Below the pieces are notes generated by a model that worked only from the letters and a program-made list of their open reading frames with translations, was not told where the DNA came from and made no database searches. From contig JSYX01000222.1 of the NCBI GenBank assembly GCA_000787465.1, positions 1-50,529 of the forward strand: a stretch of DNA of 50,529 nucleotides, in the 5' to 3' direction. Source of the stretch: Thermomucor indicae-seudaticae. Taxonomy: Eukaryota; Mucoromycota; Mucoromycetes; Mucorales; Lichtheimiaceae. Shown here piece after piece: positions 1-9,857 of this stretch. Made by a program: the position numbers and the translations under genes. Each line of letters begins with the position of its first letter. Positions within the stretch are counted from its first letter, which is position 1.

Positions 1-399
1 TCGTCATCACGAGTTTTACCATAGCTGGTAAGTTACAAACATACTCTTGCAGTATTGAATACAGATACTAATTGAAGCGGTATATGCGTCAATTGGGAGT
101 ACATTTTGTGTTGGCGTGAAAATCCACTGTGTGCAGCAGCAAATTTTTGCTAACAACTGCCGCAAAGTGGATCTGATGTCAGTGCGAAATGTATTTCTAC
201 TTGACGCAAATATCGCGTAAAAAACCAGTATGATAGTGTTAGGGTTTAACTACGCTGTAGCTTCTTCCAAGTCGAAAAGTTGCCGACTTTATATAGCACG
301 TACTCTGCCTGTAGTAATGCTTACACTGGAATTCCAATATGTCATACAGCATGCTGCAGTGTACTTAGAGGCGAGCTTCATTCATATGAACCAGATATT
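1..399. other. Intergenic, 3' side of the glycerol-3-phosphate dehydrogenase gene
   Basis: No supported gene. The only open frame here is short and shows no recognisable protein pattern. The stretch holds the downstream flank of the minus-strand GPD gene, whose last exon ends at 400. Confidence 0.5.
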
Positions 400-1930
400 C
401 TATGTTTTTAGGTCATCAATGATGGTTTGTGGAGGCGCCCGCTCATAAATCACTCGATAAACGGCGGTCATCAGTGGGAACCTAAAGAGCAAAGGGACCA
501 GTTTAACCTTCAAGATACCACCACTTGAAGTAAACCAATTGCTTACTCTTGTGGCTTGTTTCTGGCCTCCAGAAACCGATGAACTTCTTGGGCAGTGGTG
601 GTCCCTTGCAGTTTTTGACCGTTCAATATTTCCTGTTCAACCTGTTCTATTGACTTTACGCATTCTTTGCTATTAGCCATATCGGAGATAACGGAGGCAT
701 GATTGCGAGTCATCCTTACTTTGTTCGAGTTGATAAAAGCCTCAGCAACTCTACGATTACGGCCACCAGAACATGTAGTAATTAGATCGGCCACGCCGCA
801 GGATTCTATAAGAATACTCAGGTTAGAACAGATTGTGACGGTGGGGAGGATCAGATTCTTTACAGACCGAAAAAGGTTTCTGATTGAACACCACCAAAGA
901 ACGTCTTGCCAAATTTTCTCATTTCTAGTAGTCCACGTCGAAGCAAAGCGGACTTGGTGTTGTTGCCGCATCTATACATATCGCGTGTCAGCTTCCATCT
1001 TTACTTGTCTTGGTAAAAGGAAACAGACATACCCTAACCCGTCCAATATGCCTGCTGCTACGGCAACAACGTTCTTTAATGCGCCGCAGAGCTGAAGACC
1101 TGTATAATCTTCAATGACAGCAACATTCAGATAATCTGTATGAAAGAGCTGTGTACAGAAAGCGCCAAGTCAGAGAAATGCTGCTTTGTCTTTAAGGAAA
1201 GTTTAACCTTGTAAAAGATCTGCCCTTCTTTTGCCACGTTCTTGGTCGCAATGGTGGTTTCACCATACTTCTCCTGGGCCACTTCAGCCGCAAGATTGGC
1301 ACCGCTCAGTGCTGAACAAGGGATGCCCAAAATCTTGGATATCTCTTCTGAAAACAAGTGGATGCTGTTGTCCCGAAGATCCAAACCCTGTTTTCTATTA
1401 TCAGTCATCGCCATCGCTTCGTCTCCTTTCGCTGTAAAACCCAAACCTTGATCAGAGATATACCAATGCAGTGGGATGCCATCACGTCACATAGTTGCCT
1501 GCATGTTCCATACACAAATTGATGAGGTAAGACAAAGACGAGGATATTCGCATCCCAGGCAGCGTCCTTCAGATCAGGAATTGCATGGATATTTTCGGGC
1601 AGCTTTATGCCGGGAAGGTATCTTTTTTCCAGATTGTCTGTCAAACGTTCTGGTGTTATAATGGAACTCGCGCTGATCAACATACTTTACGTTTTCGTGT
1701 TTCTCATTGATAATATCCGTCAGATTGCGACCTTCCACCTGCTCTTCAAATACCCACATCCGCACGGTAGAATCAAATAGATCTGGATGCTTTTGCACGT
1801 TCTGTCCTATCACGCGAGCAATGGCCGATCCCCTATAGACTCCATTCTTATCTCTCATACCCTCTCGTCTCATTATAGGTTTATCCTACCAGTTTCCTGA
1901 GCCGATAATGGAGACTTTATATTTCTGCAT
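400..1930 (-). CDS. GPD1: NAD-dependent glycerol-3-phosphate dehydrogenase (9 exons)
   Basis: Reduces dihydroxyacetone phosphate to glycerol 3-phosphate with NADH in the cytosol, feeding glycerol (osmoprotection) and glycerolipid synthesis. Joining nine exons gives about 340 residues, the family length. Blocks in order: Rossmann motif IIGSGNWGSAIA (split by intron 1), [22 protein letters not shown] (intron 2 inside), [18 protein letters not shown] (intron 3 after SLIK), [25 protein letters not shown] with the lysine that is catalytic in the family, [31 protein letters not shown], and a last exon reading [13 protein letters not shown]. The apparent frame breaks are all removed by GT-AG introns, so the gene looks intact. 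Intron 1 has donor GTAGGA and intron 3 GTTTGG, both weak. Start ATG at 1930-1928 directly precedes the nucleotide-binding strand. Confidence 0.95.
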
Positions 1931-2125
1931 GATATGGATTACGGAAAAGTGGTAAAAGAACAAGCTCTCATCTTTTTGTCTTAATTGAGATGAGCAATCG
2001 GGGTCTAAATTAGAAATAGACCCTTCGGTCTATCAACTTCACACTGACGTTTTGCAACGTTCATGAAGGAAAAAATTATGGTAGATGCAGTGTAACGAAA
2101 GAGAAAGACAAGATACAGATATAAG

Positions 2126-4003
2126 TTATTTCTTCCATTTGCCAAAGACTTTGATGATGGCAGACTTGACAATGCCAGCGGCCTTATCGTTCTCCTTTTT
2201 ACTAAGGCCGGTGGTCACATAGACCTTTATACTGGGTCGCGGGCAATTCCGTTCTTGGTCATAGACGTATTTTGCACGCGTCACCAGTACGCCTTGGCAA
2301 GCGCATTCGTCCACAACATCTTGAAGCAAACGTTCTTCGTCTGTTCGTGAGAGTTCATGACCGTCACGGGTGGTGAGGGTGCGTAAGAAACTAGGGTTGA
2401 TGCGGATATGGAAAAAGGGTGCAGGGCAATTAACGTCGCCCGAATGCAATTCGATCAGACTTTCGAGCGATTTGTGGGACAGAATTTGCCGGAACGATCG
2501 CGCTCGTTCGCTCAACTCGCGTAGAAGTTGAGGTCTTTCTTGGATGTGTTTCAATGCCTCCGAGGCGGACACTGCAAGCATGGCAGGAATCGAGGCTGAA
2601 AAGCAATAGGCACTGCCTGACAGACGCTGGTGATCAACTACCTGCGTGTTGCCAGCGCAGAAACCGCCCGACGCGCAAAAAGCATTAGCCATGGATCCGA
2701 CAATCATATCCACTTCTTTCGCCTATCAAAACAAGGATGAAAATAAGATACGCATGTTATACTCAGTAGGTTCGACTTACATCAATATTAAACAGATCAG
2801 TCAGACCAGCACCGCGGCTGCCAAGAACACCGATGGACTGCGATTCATCCAAAATGAGACGATATTTGAACTTGCGCTTGATTTCAATCTGGAACCAAGA
2901 ACTTTGTCAGATTTTGTCTGGTTGCATTCTACGCAGGTGACTTACCAACTTCGGCAAGGGTGCAATGTCGCCATAGTTTGCGAACAGACCTTCCGTGACA
3001 ATGAATCGTCGAGTCAGTTTCCGTTTGTGCTACGGAGAGTCACAGTTAAAACATGATTGGGCTGGCATGTAAAGAAAGAAGCGTACAATCAAGTCATCCA
3101 CACGAATATCATCGAGTACTCGTTCAAGGTCTTGCATGTCATTATGTTTGAAATACCGGACATTGGACCGCGAAATTTGAACACCCTTTTGGACAGCAAA
3201 GTTGACACCCTCATCCCTATACACCATACACAGTCAGCAAAGTAATAAAAACAAGGAAGGCTTAATAGCGGTAACTGATCAACTCACACGACAAGCAAGT
3301 CTCCACGTTTGGAAAACGCAGGAATGACTGAGGACACCGTTGAAAAGCCTTGAGCATAAATGATAGCTTCTTCAGTGCCCAAGAACCGGGCCAAATCACG
3401 TTCCAAATCCATATGTACATCGATGGTGCCATAAAAGCCAGGAGGACCACATGAGCCGACGCCGTATTTTTTCAGTGTCTCAATAGCTCTTTGCCGAATG
3501 CGTTCTGAAGACTGCAAGTCGAGATAGTTGGTGGAGGCCAAGTTCAAAAGTGGTTTCGCATGGCCAGCGACTCTGGGTTTCGCGGACTGCGCACCCAGTA
3601 TCAGCGGTGCTTTTTCGAGGTTCATCTTGTCTAGCGGTGTCAAGGACGGTACCAATGGTTCCGGTTTCCATTCCTCCACTAGTTCGTCGATTTCCTTTTG
3701 TTGGTTTTTTCCTTGTCATCAGCCCCATTACCTCTCATCTCGCCAATACAAGCCAATTACCTTTTCTGTTAACTTTACGGCATTGTCTTGAGGCTTATAT
3801 TTCTTGGAAAGCATGTACTTTAAAGCGAAAAAGACAAGGAAGAGCTCCAGAATGATTCTAAAAGGATCGTCTTGATAGGCATTTTTTAGATAAGTCAAGA
3901 CAAGATGAGAGCCCGGAATGGCGACGATAAATTCGTACACCGTGTTCACTGTCGAGTTAATGAACACGGCATTATCGTCAGCCAACTGCACCCCATTCTC
4001 CAT
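2126..4003 (-). CDS. LCB1: Serine palmitoyltransferase subunit 1 (6 exons)
   Basis: Long-chain base synthase subunit; with LCB2 it condenses serine and palmitoyl-CoA to 3-ketosphinganine at the ER, the first step of sphingolipid synthesis. The N-terminus carries the LCB1 block [20 protein letters not shown], a membrane segment, then [20 protein letters not shown] across intron 1. Later blocks: [81 protein letters not shown], and ASGGFCAG, where the catalytic subunit would carry its PLP lysine. About 520 residues, as expected. Five GT-AG introns keep the frame (for example after ..DDLI and after ..LFNID). It lies head to tail upstream of GPD, with 195 bp between LCB1 stop and GPD start. Confidence 0.95.
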
Positions 4004-5110
4004 GGTTTGTAACGGGAAAGAGAAGAGGAAAAATACAATTTGTGTCGGATTTTAAGCACATTTGTTTGGCGAACCGTTCCGCCTCTCCCGCCTGATTGTG
4101 GCGCCATTGTGTGCTATGGCGTTCAATTCGCTCTAATACAGCTCGCGGCGCATATAGTTAGTCAGTTATGGTTCCTGTATACAATGAAGAATGATAAATG
4201 CAACGTTTATATTAGTATACCACAGTATCAATGAGTCATGCATCAAATTGGAAACAACGCCGGTAATTCGGGGTTTCTGGCCAGTAACAAGATCCACCAA
4301 ACGTTTTCTTTGCTTTATGCCGAGGTGGCGGCGGCTGCTCGACAATAGCTTATTCCGTTAACACGTGGAAACCAAGGAATTGCACACAGTTATGGGTCAC
4401 GCGAAGCGAGGCACAGCAAAACTCATTGAACGCACGCAACACGAAATAGCGGTTTGCTGATCATAGCGACAATGGGGTTCGCATCGGCTGCTGTTGCCGT
4501 ATCTCCAACTTTTAAGACATGTAATATATCTCTTGTCTGTCTATCTTTTGTGTTCAACTAATGAAAATATGTATTAACGAAAGATCCTCTTTGTCCAACG
4601 CGGACTATATGTTGAAAAAATCGGCGAAACTTTACTCGTCAGCTATGACGCCGATTTTGAGTATGGAACAGCGTTAGAACAGGCGGAGTCGAACTCGGAT
4701 GCGCTCGTTTGTGATTCAGATCATTGATGCACTTGCAGTTATAATACTTGAATCTGGTCATTGTTCACGCAGTATTTGGTGAGAGCATCCGTCACCAAAA
4801 AGAATTAAATGGGAAGTAGAAACAGTGCAAAATGGTCTTTGTCAACAGCGTCAGAAGCTTTTTTCCACAAGTGTAAAGCAAACGGAAAGATGCAATTCAT
4901 ATGTTACAAAGCTTGCTTCCGTCATAAGCTTTTGTAATAAGCGAGGGATCTTAGTTGTTCAGTCGCCTGAATTGGCTGGAAAGATCTGAAACTTCAGGTG
5001 GTAGCCAGAAAAAACGATCTATCCTTCAAGTGCTTCTCGCTAGCGGTGCGTTGGCGGCGGATTGTTTAACCGAGCGGAGCTCATTACTTTACACTTTCCC
5101 TCCAACTTAA
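4004..5110. other. Intergenic region between divergent LCB1 and creC
   Basis: About 1.1 kb with no convincing coding exon, tRNA or repeat. It must contain the promoters of LCB1 (minus) and the CreC-like gene (plus). The short open frame near 4040 has no protein-like pattern. Confidence 0.5.
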
Positions 5111-7573
5111 ATGACAACGAAAACAGTGTTGTTTCAGTCTGCGACGTTTGCGAGCCAAAGCTTCATGACTCGGCGGTCTTCAACCGGCGATGCGAGTCGA
5201 TCCATTCCTCCGAAGGCGTTATTGCACTATCCACCGTCTACGCCAGGTCACGATTGCAGGGAATTCTGCGCACCGGAAGGCACCTATCAGCTCATAAACC
5301 AAGTCTTCTTCCGCTCTCTTACACCACTCTTCAGTACCGGCACTACGGCGAGTCTCGTGTCTATAAAGTACAAAGAAACCATCGGCAACCAACTTCAACG
5401 GTACACGCCTCAACCTGGTGCACGATCATTTCGGGGAATATTTGGCAACAGTCATGGCGACTCGGACGAAGATTCTGTTGTCGCCAGACCATCGTCTTTA
5501 TCTAGTAGCTCCTCCAGTTTTCGTAACAATAACAATAAGAATAGCATCACACCTGTGTCGCCGACACCGATTCCCGAAGAAAAAGCGACTTCTTTCACGA
5601 TACCCAAGCTGGGCTCGTCGCTTGAAGGACCGTCCTTTGCTTCTCCTCAGCTCTCCCCTTCACCGTCTACATCCGAGTCGAGTACAACCCTTGCTTTGTT
5701 CTCCCGAAACTCGTCCATGACCCGTCGGACGTCCCGCGGCAATGTTACCAAAACCAACTCGAGCCTAGTGAGCCAGATTATCACCAATAATGAACTCGCC
5801 AAGATTCTGGTGGCACGGACGAGTGAAGATACCAATCTATTTTATAATTGCGGCTCAACGTTTGTTTGGGTCGATGCATTCGGTCATCCAAAGGTAAACT
5901 ACTCTACTCTTCTTTGGTTATAGATCCTTCATACCAAACCCCCGTTGTTCAAGGAACCACTTTCCCGGGTGATTTTCTCCAAGGCGTATCCGACTGCACA
6001 TGACGTGAATCTGTTGACACGAGGATCAGACCATTTGGACATTATTATCGGATTTACATCTGGTGACATCGTTTGGTTTGATCCACTGACCAACAAATAT
6101 AGCAGAATCAATAAAGGGGTAAAGAACGAGTCGACTTTTCTGCCCGAAAAGAAATTATCTCAATGTTTGCTTTAGGGTGTCATGAACGCTTCATCTATCA
6201 ATATGATAAAGTGGTTACAAGGGTCAGAGTCACTGTTTATGGCCGCCTTCGCCGATGGATCTGTGATGATATTCGACAAGGATAAAGAGGACGAAGTATT
6301 TGTGCCAGGAGATGCCATCATGCAATCTTCGTTTGGTACGGATGCAGGGCGGAAGCATGTTCATGGCATGAGTTATCACCTTCATCATCGGCAAGCACAA
6401 AACGGCGTGTCTGCAGCGGATGCCCAGAAATTGATGCAAGTCAGAAGAAATGTATATCCCTAAAGCGGGGACAAACCAGTTTTCTTTGCTCATTGAGCCA
6501 TTTGTTTCTATTAGGTTTCAGGTCTCAAAACCATCACCTAAAATATCTTCAAGGTGTAACCCCGTCTCTCATTGGAAACTATCAGAGAAAGCCATCACTG
6601 GTAAGTGCCAGCTGTAAAAAAGAAAGAAAAAGCGCAGGTTGTATTCAAAGTGTTGGTTAATATATATAGCCTTTGCATTTTCCCCGGATTGCCAGCATGT
6701 GGCTGTCGTTGGCTTGGATGGTGGATTGAGAGTCATCAATTTCTTGCAAGAGACGTAAGACGGGTGTATCCTGTGTGGTTATTATGTAATTCATTCTGAT
6801 TGCAAAGCTATATAGGCTTAATGACATTTATCAGTCCTACTATGGCGGGCTGCTCTGTGTAGCATGGAGTCCAGACGGCCGATATATCCTGGCAAGTGTC
6901 GCTTCATGTATTGCTGACAGCCATTCCAAAGTTTCTAAATGACGTGAATAGACGGGTGGTGAGGATGATCTCGTTACTATCTGGGCCTTTCGAGAGCAGA
7001 GGATCGTAGCACGATGTCAAGGTCACAATTCCTGGGTAGGTAATTCATGAGCAAGAACAGTTTAAAACAGGTTAAATTCATTGGAGACGTCTACTAGGTG
7101 ACTGGCGTTGCGTTTGATGCATGGCGATGCGACGAAAAAGTGTATCGATTTGCCAGTGTAGGCGAGGATGCCAATCTCATCTTGTGGGACTTTTCAGTCA
7201 ACGCATTACATCGACCGAAAACGGTTAGTTTCCCTAACATTAGATAACGGGCAAAAAGTTGCATATTTAAAAGGCAAGGTTGTTGTTACAGAGAACTGGT
7301 ACAAGGCATCGCGGAGCATCTGTTTCGTCTCAGCATACAGTAGCCCCTGCTAGTAGTATTCTGGGCGCCATCCAGGACCAACCGCCCACGCTTCATCCTG
7401 TGACTCCCAAAAATGAGGTCGCTGTGCTACAACCCACGATGATCAAAACAGTCCATGCCGATCCTTGTGTTGGCGTTTACTTTCGGGAGGACGTCATTGT
7501 GACGACGGATCGTCGGGGTCGTGTCAGTGTATGGCAACGGCCTTCAGCGACCCAGACACCTGCACCATCGTAA
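5111..7573 (+). CDS. creC: CreC/WDR20-type WD40 repeat protein (about 9 exons)
   Basis: WD40 partner of a ubiquitin-specific protease. In Aspergillus CreC stabilises the deubiquitinase CreB in carbon catabolite repression; animal WDR20 activates USP12/46. Exon 1 is a low-complexity Ser/Asn/Pro N-terminus leading into a WD start ([13 protein letters not shown]). Later exons give [30 protein letters not shown] with [89 protein letters not shown] and [15 protein letters not shown]. The end has [16 protein letters not shown] and a final WD strand VSVWQRP. About 650 residues. Intron 6892-6951 must be GC-AG (donor GCAAGT) to keep the frame ..RYIL/TGGED... The intron near 6436-6521 can be GC-AG (6436-6514) or GT-AG (6440-6521). 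Start ATG at 5111 is the first in the open frame. Confidence 0.9.
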
Positions 7574-7842
7574 AAATACACTAATTTATCATATCCGCCT
7601 ATTCCTGTCAAACATTGGCCTCCTGCAGCTTGTACTACTTAACCGGATTGTTTCTCTCTGTCTATATCGCAATTCCCTTTTGGCGCTTTTGAATCCATTA
7701 TGATCAGTCCAGATTTATTAAAAAGAAAAGCATAACTAGTACAGATGCAAATGACGTGATTTGTTCTGGTAAGCGCAAGTAGAATGTATGGATGGTATTT
7801 CAGCTTCTTGTGCTTTCGCCCCGATCTTGATAGATAGATCGA

Positions 7843-8503
7843 TTACAGCATGACAGCAATACCAGCGACGGCAGCGAGAGCTAGCAATGTCTTTGAAGTA
7901 AGGCCAAAGTCCTTGGAGGACGGGGCGCCGGCAAAGATGCTGCTTTCACCCGAGTTTGACGACGAACCAGTCTGGGAAGCGGAGCTGGAGGTAGAAGCTT
8001 CAGCAGGACGGATCTCAATGGGGACAGGAAGTTGAGTGTTGGTAGAAGTGTCAGTGAAGACGACCTCATAGTTGCCAGGAGTCAAGGTAGTGGGGATGTT
8101 GTAGTTGATTGAGTGTTCATAGTACGTCACATTGCCATCTTGTTTTTCAAACGCGGCAGTTTTGGAAACGTCGGCATTGTCCGTGATCACCAAGGTGTTG
8201 TTGCTATTGGCCGTCGCGTTGGTGGTTGCGGGTTCAAGCGTAATCTGGAGATGCAGCACTAGTTTACATATTATGTTAATACCAATAACTCTATTTTCTC
8301 CTGTTTATTATCCGCAAATACTTGCTTGAACTGTCCACATCCGGGAACAATCGGTAAGTGCACGGCAAGATTTGGCCTGCGACATAAGGGCCATTTGTCA
8401 CGGGGCTGGTGACATTGTAGTTCTTCATGGGCGCGGTTAACTGTGCTGACACAGACAAGATCGTTGACACCAGGAAAGCAGAAGCCACAGCGAGGAATTT
8501 CAT
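7843..8503 (-). CDS. Kre9/Knh1-family secreted GPI-anchored protein (2 exons)
   Basis: Small cell-wall or surface protein. A signal peptide covers about residues 1-20. The Kre9/KNH-type domain follows, with TSPVTNGPYVAGQILPCTY near residue 32, then LFPDVDSS and LHLQITLEP, and LTPGNYEVVFTDT near the domain end. A Ser-rich linker (about 120-160) precedes a C-terminal hydrophobic tail (LLALAAVAGIAVML) that looks like a GPI-attachment signal. The single intron (8325-8259) only joins the two halves in frame if it starts GC: exon 1 ends in phase 1 at 8326, the donor is GCAAGT, and exon 2 begins at 8258. The GT four bases further on gives a premature stop. Family members act in beta-glucan assembly or as surface glycoproteins; the exact role here is unknown. 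Confidence 0.85.
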
Positions 8504-9213
8504 TGCGATGATGATGAGGAAGAAGAGGTGATAGAAGGAAGAGAAAAATCGGGGAGATCGACGTGCTTAAATTAGCCTTCCGGCCCCTTTCTTTTTATGG
8601 ACCCGCGTCACCCTGGAACCTTTTTTTTTTTTACCTCGGCTAAAAAAAGGCATGTTTATCATTTCACAAAGATCGCGAAAACTGCTATTGGCATGTTCTA
8701 GAGAGTTTGAGAAAAATAATATGGACTTCTTTGCGTTATGTAAAATCTGATTCTTCGTTGACAAGAGCCTAGTGTGACGCGTCTAAACGCAAAAGGGCGT
8801 TATCCTGCGTTAGAAGCTGTACACAGAAGCATGATATCAAGCAATTTGTCATTTTGGCTAAATGCGTTCCCAACTGAAATCGGGCGAAGACCTTCGAAAA
8901 ATTCTGGCTTCCTTATTGTCGACTGATATGATAATTGCTGTAACACAAACATCGGCTTCTTGAGGATGATCGACGAACTATGGCTTTAATTGTACAAGTC
9001 TTTAACGCGCTGCAGTATTACACTGGGCTATTAATGCGCGAGGTGGTTATACTTATAAAGTGTACTAAGAAAATCAAGTGAATATATTGTCGAACTTCTA
9101 TAAAGGGATCAAAAATCAATGATAGACAGCAGAGAAGTCATGGGAACACCCATCGCTGGGAGAAAACTGCAATGACAAGTACACTAACAACGTGAGTTTT
9201 ATGACCACTAAAC
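8504..9213. other. Intergenic, promoter side of the Kre9-like gene
   Basis: About 700 bp, AT-rich, with a T/A homopolymer tract near 8620-8650. I see no exon or RNA gene. It holds the upstream region of the Kre9-like gene and the 3' flank of the next GPI-protein gene, both on the minus strand. Confidence 0.45.
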
Positions 9214-9696
9214 TTATGCACCAGCAGACAAAAGGGTAAACAGGATGGCGGCCACAGTAGTAACTACATAAGGGACAATGGATGAAGAACTAGACGATGG
9301 AGAGTAGGTGCTGGCAATCTCAGGCGCTACGGACGAAGCACGATGCGCCACAGAAGATGAAGGGAAAGCCGCTAAAGGACAAGTAAAAGATCAGCTCACT
9401 TTTTGCATTCTCACGTGGGTGATTTACCGTTCATAGTATGTGACTGGTGCACAGGATCAGCAGCGGGTGGCGTTGCAAAAGGGACATTGACTGGCGTAGC
9501 AGAGGTTCCCGCTGCATTGCTGGGAGCGGAAGGCCTCGCCGGTGCTGTAGGGCCAGTCGAAGAGGGAGCTTTTCCAGTCAAATACATACGTGAGCAGACA
9601 CCTAAATTAAGGAGATCTACGGTTGAAGACCAAACCTTGAGCATGGACGGTAGCAGCAAGTAGCGCCACAGCTAAGAGCGACAGATCGATCTTCAT
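9214..9696 (-). CDS. Small Ser/Thr/Ala/Pro-rich GPI-anchored secreted protein (3 exons)
   Basis: Not recognised as a named family. Exon 1 from ATG 9696-9694 encodes a clean signal peptide, MKIDLSLLAVALLAATVHA followed by Q. A short intron (donor GTTTGG, acceptor ATTTAG) leads to a Thr/Pro/Ala-rich segment (APSSTGPTAPARPSAPS near residue 31), then a second intron (donor GTAAAT, acceptor CTTTAG). The last exon is Ser-rich and ends with a hydrophobic tail (VPYVVTTVAAILFTLLSAG), a typical GPI signal. About 120 residues. It is missed by single-ORF inspection because no exon exceeds 250 bp. It sits beside the Kre9-like gene on the same strand, giving two adjacent GPI surface proteins. Probably a mannoprotein-like wall component; this is inference. 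Confidence 0.75.
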
Positions 9697-9857
9697 GGTT
9701 AAAACAAACGGAAGAAGCAGGAAGATAGGTCAATGAAGCAAATGCATGCCCTTTTATTCGTTTCTTTTGTTTGAAAAAGATCACTGTAAACAGATCTTCA
9801 AGGATTGATCCAACCTGGTTGCAACAGGTCCTGCATACAGTTGCGGGTATCATATAT

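Noticed and set aside
543..1873. Apparent frameshifts in the GPD gene suggesting a pseudogene
   Set aside because: Every break disappears when GT-AG introns are removed, and the joined protein has all family blocks at normal length.
4678..4730. tRNA-like T-arm sequence (GGAGTCGAACTC)
   Set aside because: The flanking bases do not pair as a T stem and no acceptor or anticodon arm could be found.
8640..8670. Second snoRNA suggested by a shared 14-mer (GGCATGTTTATCAT) with the SNU13 intron
   Set aside because: No D box or rRNA guide is visible nearby, and a 14-base match is expected by chance in 50 kb.
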